This document shows, in pieces, positions 61,885-64,000 of a stretch of 64,000 bases of DNA. The notes beneath the pieces were generated by a model, which was not told where the DNA came from, searched no databases, and worked only from the letters and a program-made list of their open reading frames with translations. Location of the stretch: positions 62,001 through 126,000 of the forward strand of contig NZ_WOEY01000018.1 of NCBI RefSeq assembly GCF_013177695.1, read 5' to 3'. Position numbers and translations under genes: made by a program. The DNA is from Paraburkholderia solitsugae (GTDB taxonomy: Bacteria > Pseudomonadota > Gammaproteobacteria > Burkholderiales > Burkholderiaceae). Each line of letters starts with the position of its first letter. The first letter of the stretch is position 1.

Positions 61885-64000
61885 ATGAAAAACCGCACGC
61901 GCGTCTCTCATGCAGCCCTGCTGCTGTTCGCTATCGCTGCCCACGCCCATGCCGCGCCCGACGAAGGCTCGGTGACCGGCGCCGTCACCGACGCAGCGGG
62001 CAAGCCCGTCCGAAACGCCACCGTGAGCGTTCAGAACGCAAGCGGCGCCGCAGTCAACGAGACGAAAACGGACGCAGACGGCCATTTCGCGATCGCTCAC
62101 GTGACACCGGGCACCTACGCGATTGTCGTCACGGCACCGGGATTCGCGAGCGGCAACAGCATTGCGACCACCACTGCGGGTGCAGAAAGCGCGGTGAGCG
62201 TCAAACTCGCTCAAAGCGACACACTCGACGTTCAGGTCAACGCAAAGCGGCTCGATCGGGCCCGCAACGGACTGTTGCCGGAAACCGGCAGCAGCGTGTA
62301 CCGTTTCAGCCAGGCGGATATCAACGCGCTGCCCGCGGGGCAAGACACGCCGCTGAACCAGGTGCTGCTCCAGGCGCCCGGCGTGGCAAGCGACTCATAC
62401 GGACAGTTGCACGCGCGCGGCGACCACGCGAACCTGCAATACCGCATCAACGGCGTCATCATTCCCGAGCCGATCAGCGGTTTCGGCCAGTCGCTCGACA
62501 CCCGGATCATCGACCAGGTGAACCTGCTCACCGGCGCGTTGCCGGCGCAGTACGGCTACCGCACGGCAGGGGTAGTGGACATCCATACGAAGACGGGCGA
62601 TGCAGGCGACGGTGGTTCCATCGACGTATTCGGCGGCAGCCATCAGACGATCAAGACCAGCGCGGATGTATTCGGCAATCAGGGGCCGTTCAGCTACTAC
62701 TTCAGCGGCTCGGTGGGCATGAACAATCTCGGGATCGAGAATCCCACCGCCAGTGCCAACGCGATTCACGATCACACCCGTCAGGGCGATGCGTTCGGCT
62801 ACATGTCGTACATCATCAACCCGCTCACGCGCGTAAGCGTGATGTTCGGCACGACGAGCAACCAGTTCGAGATTCCCAACACGCCTGGTTTGCCCACCAA
62901 CTTCACGCTCAACGGCAGCAACACGTTCAATTCGAGCCAGTTGAACGAAACGCAATCGGAGTTGAACAACTTCGCCGTGGTGGCCCTTCAGGGTACCAAT
63001 GGCGCCGCGCTGGACTATCAGGTTGCGCTCTTTACGCGCTATACACGGACGCAATTCAATCCCGATCCGGTCGGCGATCTGCTCTTTAACGGCGTAGCGT
63101 CACAGGACTTTCACAGCAACTCGGCCAATGGCGCACAGGTGGACACGACCTGGCGGCTGAACGACAAGCATACGATTCGAGCGGGCCTCTTCTTCCAGCA
63201 AGAACACGCGGTGTTCGATGACAGCGTCAACGTATTCGCGACGGACAGCAACGGCAATCAGATCTCCGATCAACCCTTTAATATTCAGGACTCCAGCAGC
63301 AAGACCGGTTATCTGTACAGCGCCTACGTGCAGGACGAGTGGAAAATCACGGACAAGCTCACGCTGAACTATGGTCTTCGCTACGACAAGATGGACGAGT
63401 ATGTCAGCGCGAGCCAACTCAGCCCTCGCATCGGCCTCGTCTATGCGCTGACGCCGGCCACGACGTTCCATGCCGGTTACGCGCGCTATTTCACGCCACC
63501 TGCGTTCGAGCTGGTGTCGGGCTCGACCATCAGCCGCTTCAATGGCACGACCAATCAGAGTCCGTCGAGCCAGAACGATCCGGTGCAACCGGAACGCAGC
63601 CATTATTTCGATCTCGGTGTGACGCAACGCCTCGGGTCGAACGTGACGGTCGGGCTTGACGCTTACTACAAGAAATCGACGAACCTGCTCGATGAAGGAC
63701 AGTTCGGCTCCGCGCTCATCTTCACGCCGTTCAACTACCGGGAAGGACGCGTGTATGGGCTCGAGTTCACGGCCAACTACAAGCAGGACAACGTATCGGC
63801 GTACATGAATTTCGCGTGGAGCCGCGCGCAGGGAACGCAGATCGATTCGGCACAGTTCAATTTCGACCAGGCGGAACTCGCCTATATCAACAGCCACTGG
63901 GTCTACCTTGATCATGACCAGCGCGTCACCGCGTCATTCGGCGGAACCTACGATTTCGGCAGAACGACCTTCACGTTCGATGGGCTGGTGGGAAGTGGTT
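61885..64000 (+). CDS. TonB-dependent receptor with carboxypeptidase-like N-domain (partial, runs off window)
   Basis: At least 705 residues before the window ends. A signal peptide to about residue 23 (AHA) is followed by a CarboxypepD_reg-type beta sandwich (GSVTGAVTDAAGKPVRNATVSVQNASG, TPGTYAIVVTAPGFA), a plug domain (DTPLNQVLLQAPGVASDSYGQLHARGDHANLQYRINGVIIPEPISGFGQ), and barrel strands with YVQDEWKITDKLTLNYGLRYD and HAGYARYFTPPAFE. No stop is reached. The upstream Zur-like box suggests zinc or a metallophore as cargo. The ribosome binding site is weak. Confidence 0.88.
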   Translation, partial: MKNRTRVSHAALLLFAIAAHAHAAPDEGSVTGAVTDAAGKPVRNATVSVQNASGAAVNETKTDADGHFAIAHVTPGTYAIVVTAPGFASGNSIATTTAGAESAVSVKLAQSDTLDVQVNAKRLDRARNGLLPETGSSVYRFSQADINALPAGQDTPLNQVLLQAPGVASDSYGQLHARGDHANLQYRINGVIIPEPISGFGQSLDTRIIDQVNLLTGALPAQYGYRTAGVVDIHTKTGDAGDGGSIDVFGGSHQTIKTSADVFGNQGPFSYYFSGSVGMNNLGIENPTASANAIHDHTRQGDAFGYMSYIINPLTRVSVMFGTTSNQFEIPNTPGLPTNFTLNGSNTFNSSQLNETQSELNNFAVVALQGTNGAALDYQVALFTRYTRTQFNPDPVGDLLFNGVASQDFHSNSANGAQVDTTWRLNDKHTIRAGLFFQQEHAVFDDSVNVFATDSNGNQISDQPFNIQDSSSKTGYLYSAYVQDEWKITDKLTLNYGLRYDKMDEYVSASQLSPRIGLVYALTPATTFHAGYARYFTPPAFELVSGSTISRFNGTTNQSPSSQNDPVQPERSHYFDLGVTQRLGSNVTVGLDAYYKKSTNLLDEGQFGSALIFTPFNYREGRVYGLEFTANYKQDNVSAYMNFAWSRAQGTQIDSAQFNFDQAELAYINSHWVYLDHDQRVTASFGGTYDFGRTTFTFDGLVGSG

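Overview
The window looks like chromosome from a high-GC beta-proteobacterium of the Burkholderiaceae, most probably Paraburkholderia or a close relative. The pointers are two Burkholderia-type 16-strand porins, a phasin plus acetoacetyl-CoA reductase pair for polyhydroxyalkanoate metabolism, DUF4148 periplasmic proteins, many LysR regulators and an MdtABC-like efflux operon with its own NodT-family channel. I see no rRNA, tRNA, CRISPR array, phage or insertion sequence. It reads as ordinary chromosome carrying several accessory modules.

Layout. 0-8.5 kb: small lipoprotein, chemoreceptor, porin with a good terminator, orphan ABC substrate-binding protein, a PHA module (52-aa membrane protein, PhaB, phasin, small winged-helix-like protein), an AT-rich gap and a second porin. 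8.5-14.3 kb: nucleobase permease, arylsulfotransferase-like propeller, divergent LysR, TPR/glycosyltransferase protein. 14.5-21.9 kb: a copper module with DUF2946 protein, TonB receptor, PepSY membrane protein with a His/Met-rich loop and PCuAC chaperone, followed by the bufferin-type RiPP genes bufA, bufB (DUF692/MNIO) and bufC (DUF2063). 22-25 kb: a 25-copy octamer repeat, a DeoR-family regulator coupled to an MFS transporter, and a sterol-desaturase-family enzyme.

25.3-28.2 kb: three genes I find the most unusual. They encode a MotA-like and a MotB-like stator pair and a protein joining a cyclic-nucleotide-binding domain to a FliG-like C-terminus. No flagellar gene is nearby. 28.4-40.7 kb: an NtrC-type two-component system divergent from an RND efflux operon (MFP, two RND pumps, outer-membrane channel). 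The shared intergenic region carries two opposed sigma-54 promoter matches flanking a perfect 17-bp inverted repeat. 41-50.8 kb: class V aminotransferase and dicarboxylate/amino-acid symporter with a divergent LysR, then an rbsBACK-type sugar operon with a divergent LysR.

50.8-61.4 kb: a stress/acetate region with an Nramp-related transporter, CbpA/CbpM, a 90-aa unknown protein, a universal stress protein, a UPF0104 membrane protein, the acetate permease SatP (apparent frameshift), Acs, two DUF4148 proteins and a secreted alpha/beta hydrolase. A palindromic 16-bp motif (GGTACG-N4-CGTACC) recurs in three intergenic regions here and may define a small regulon. The window ends inside a TonB receptor gene that lies downstream of a near-consensus Zur box, so it is probably a zinc-responsive uptake gene.
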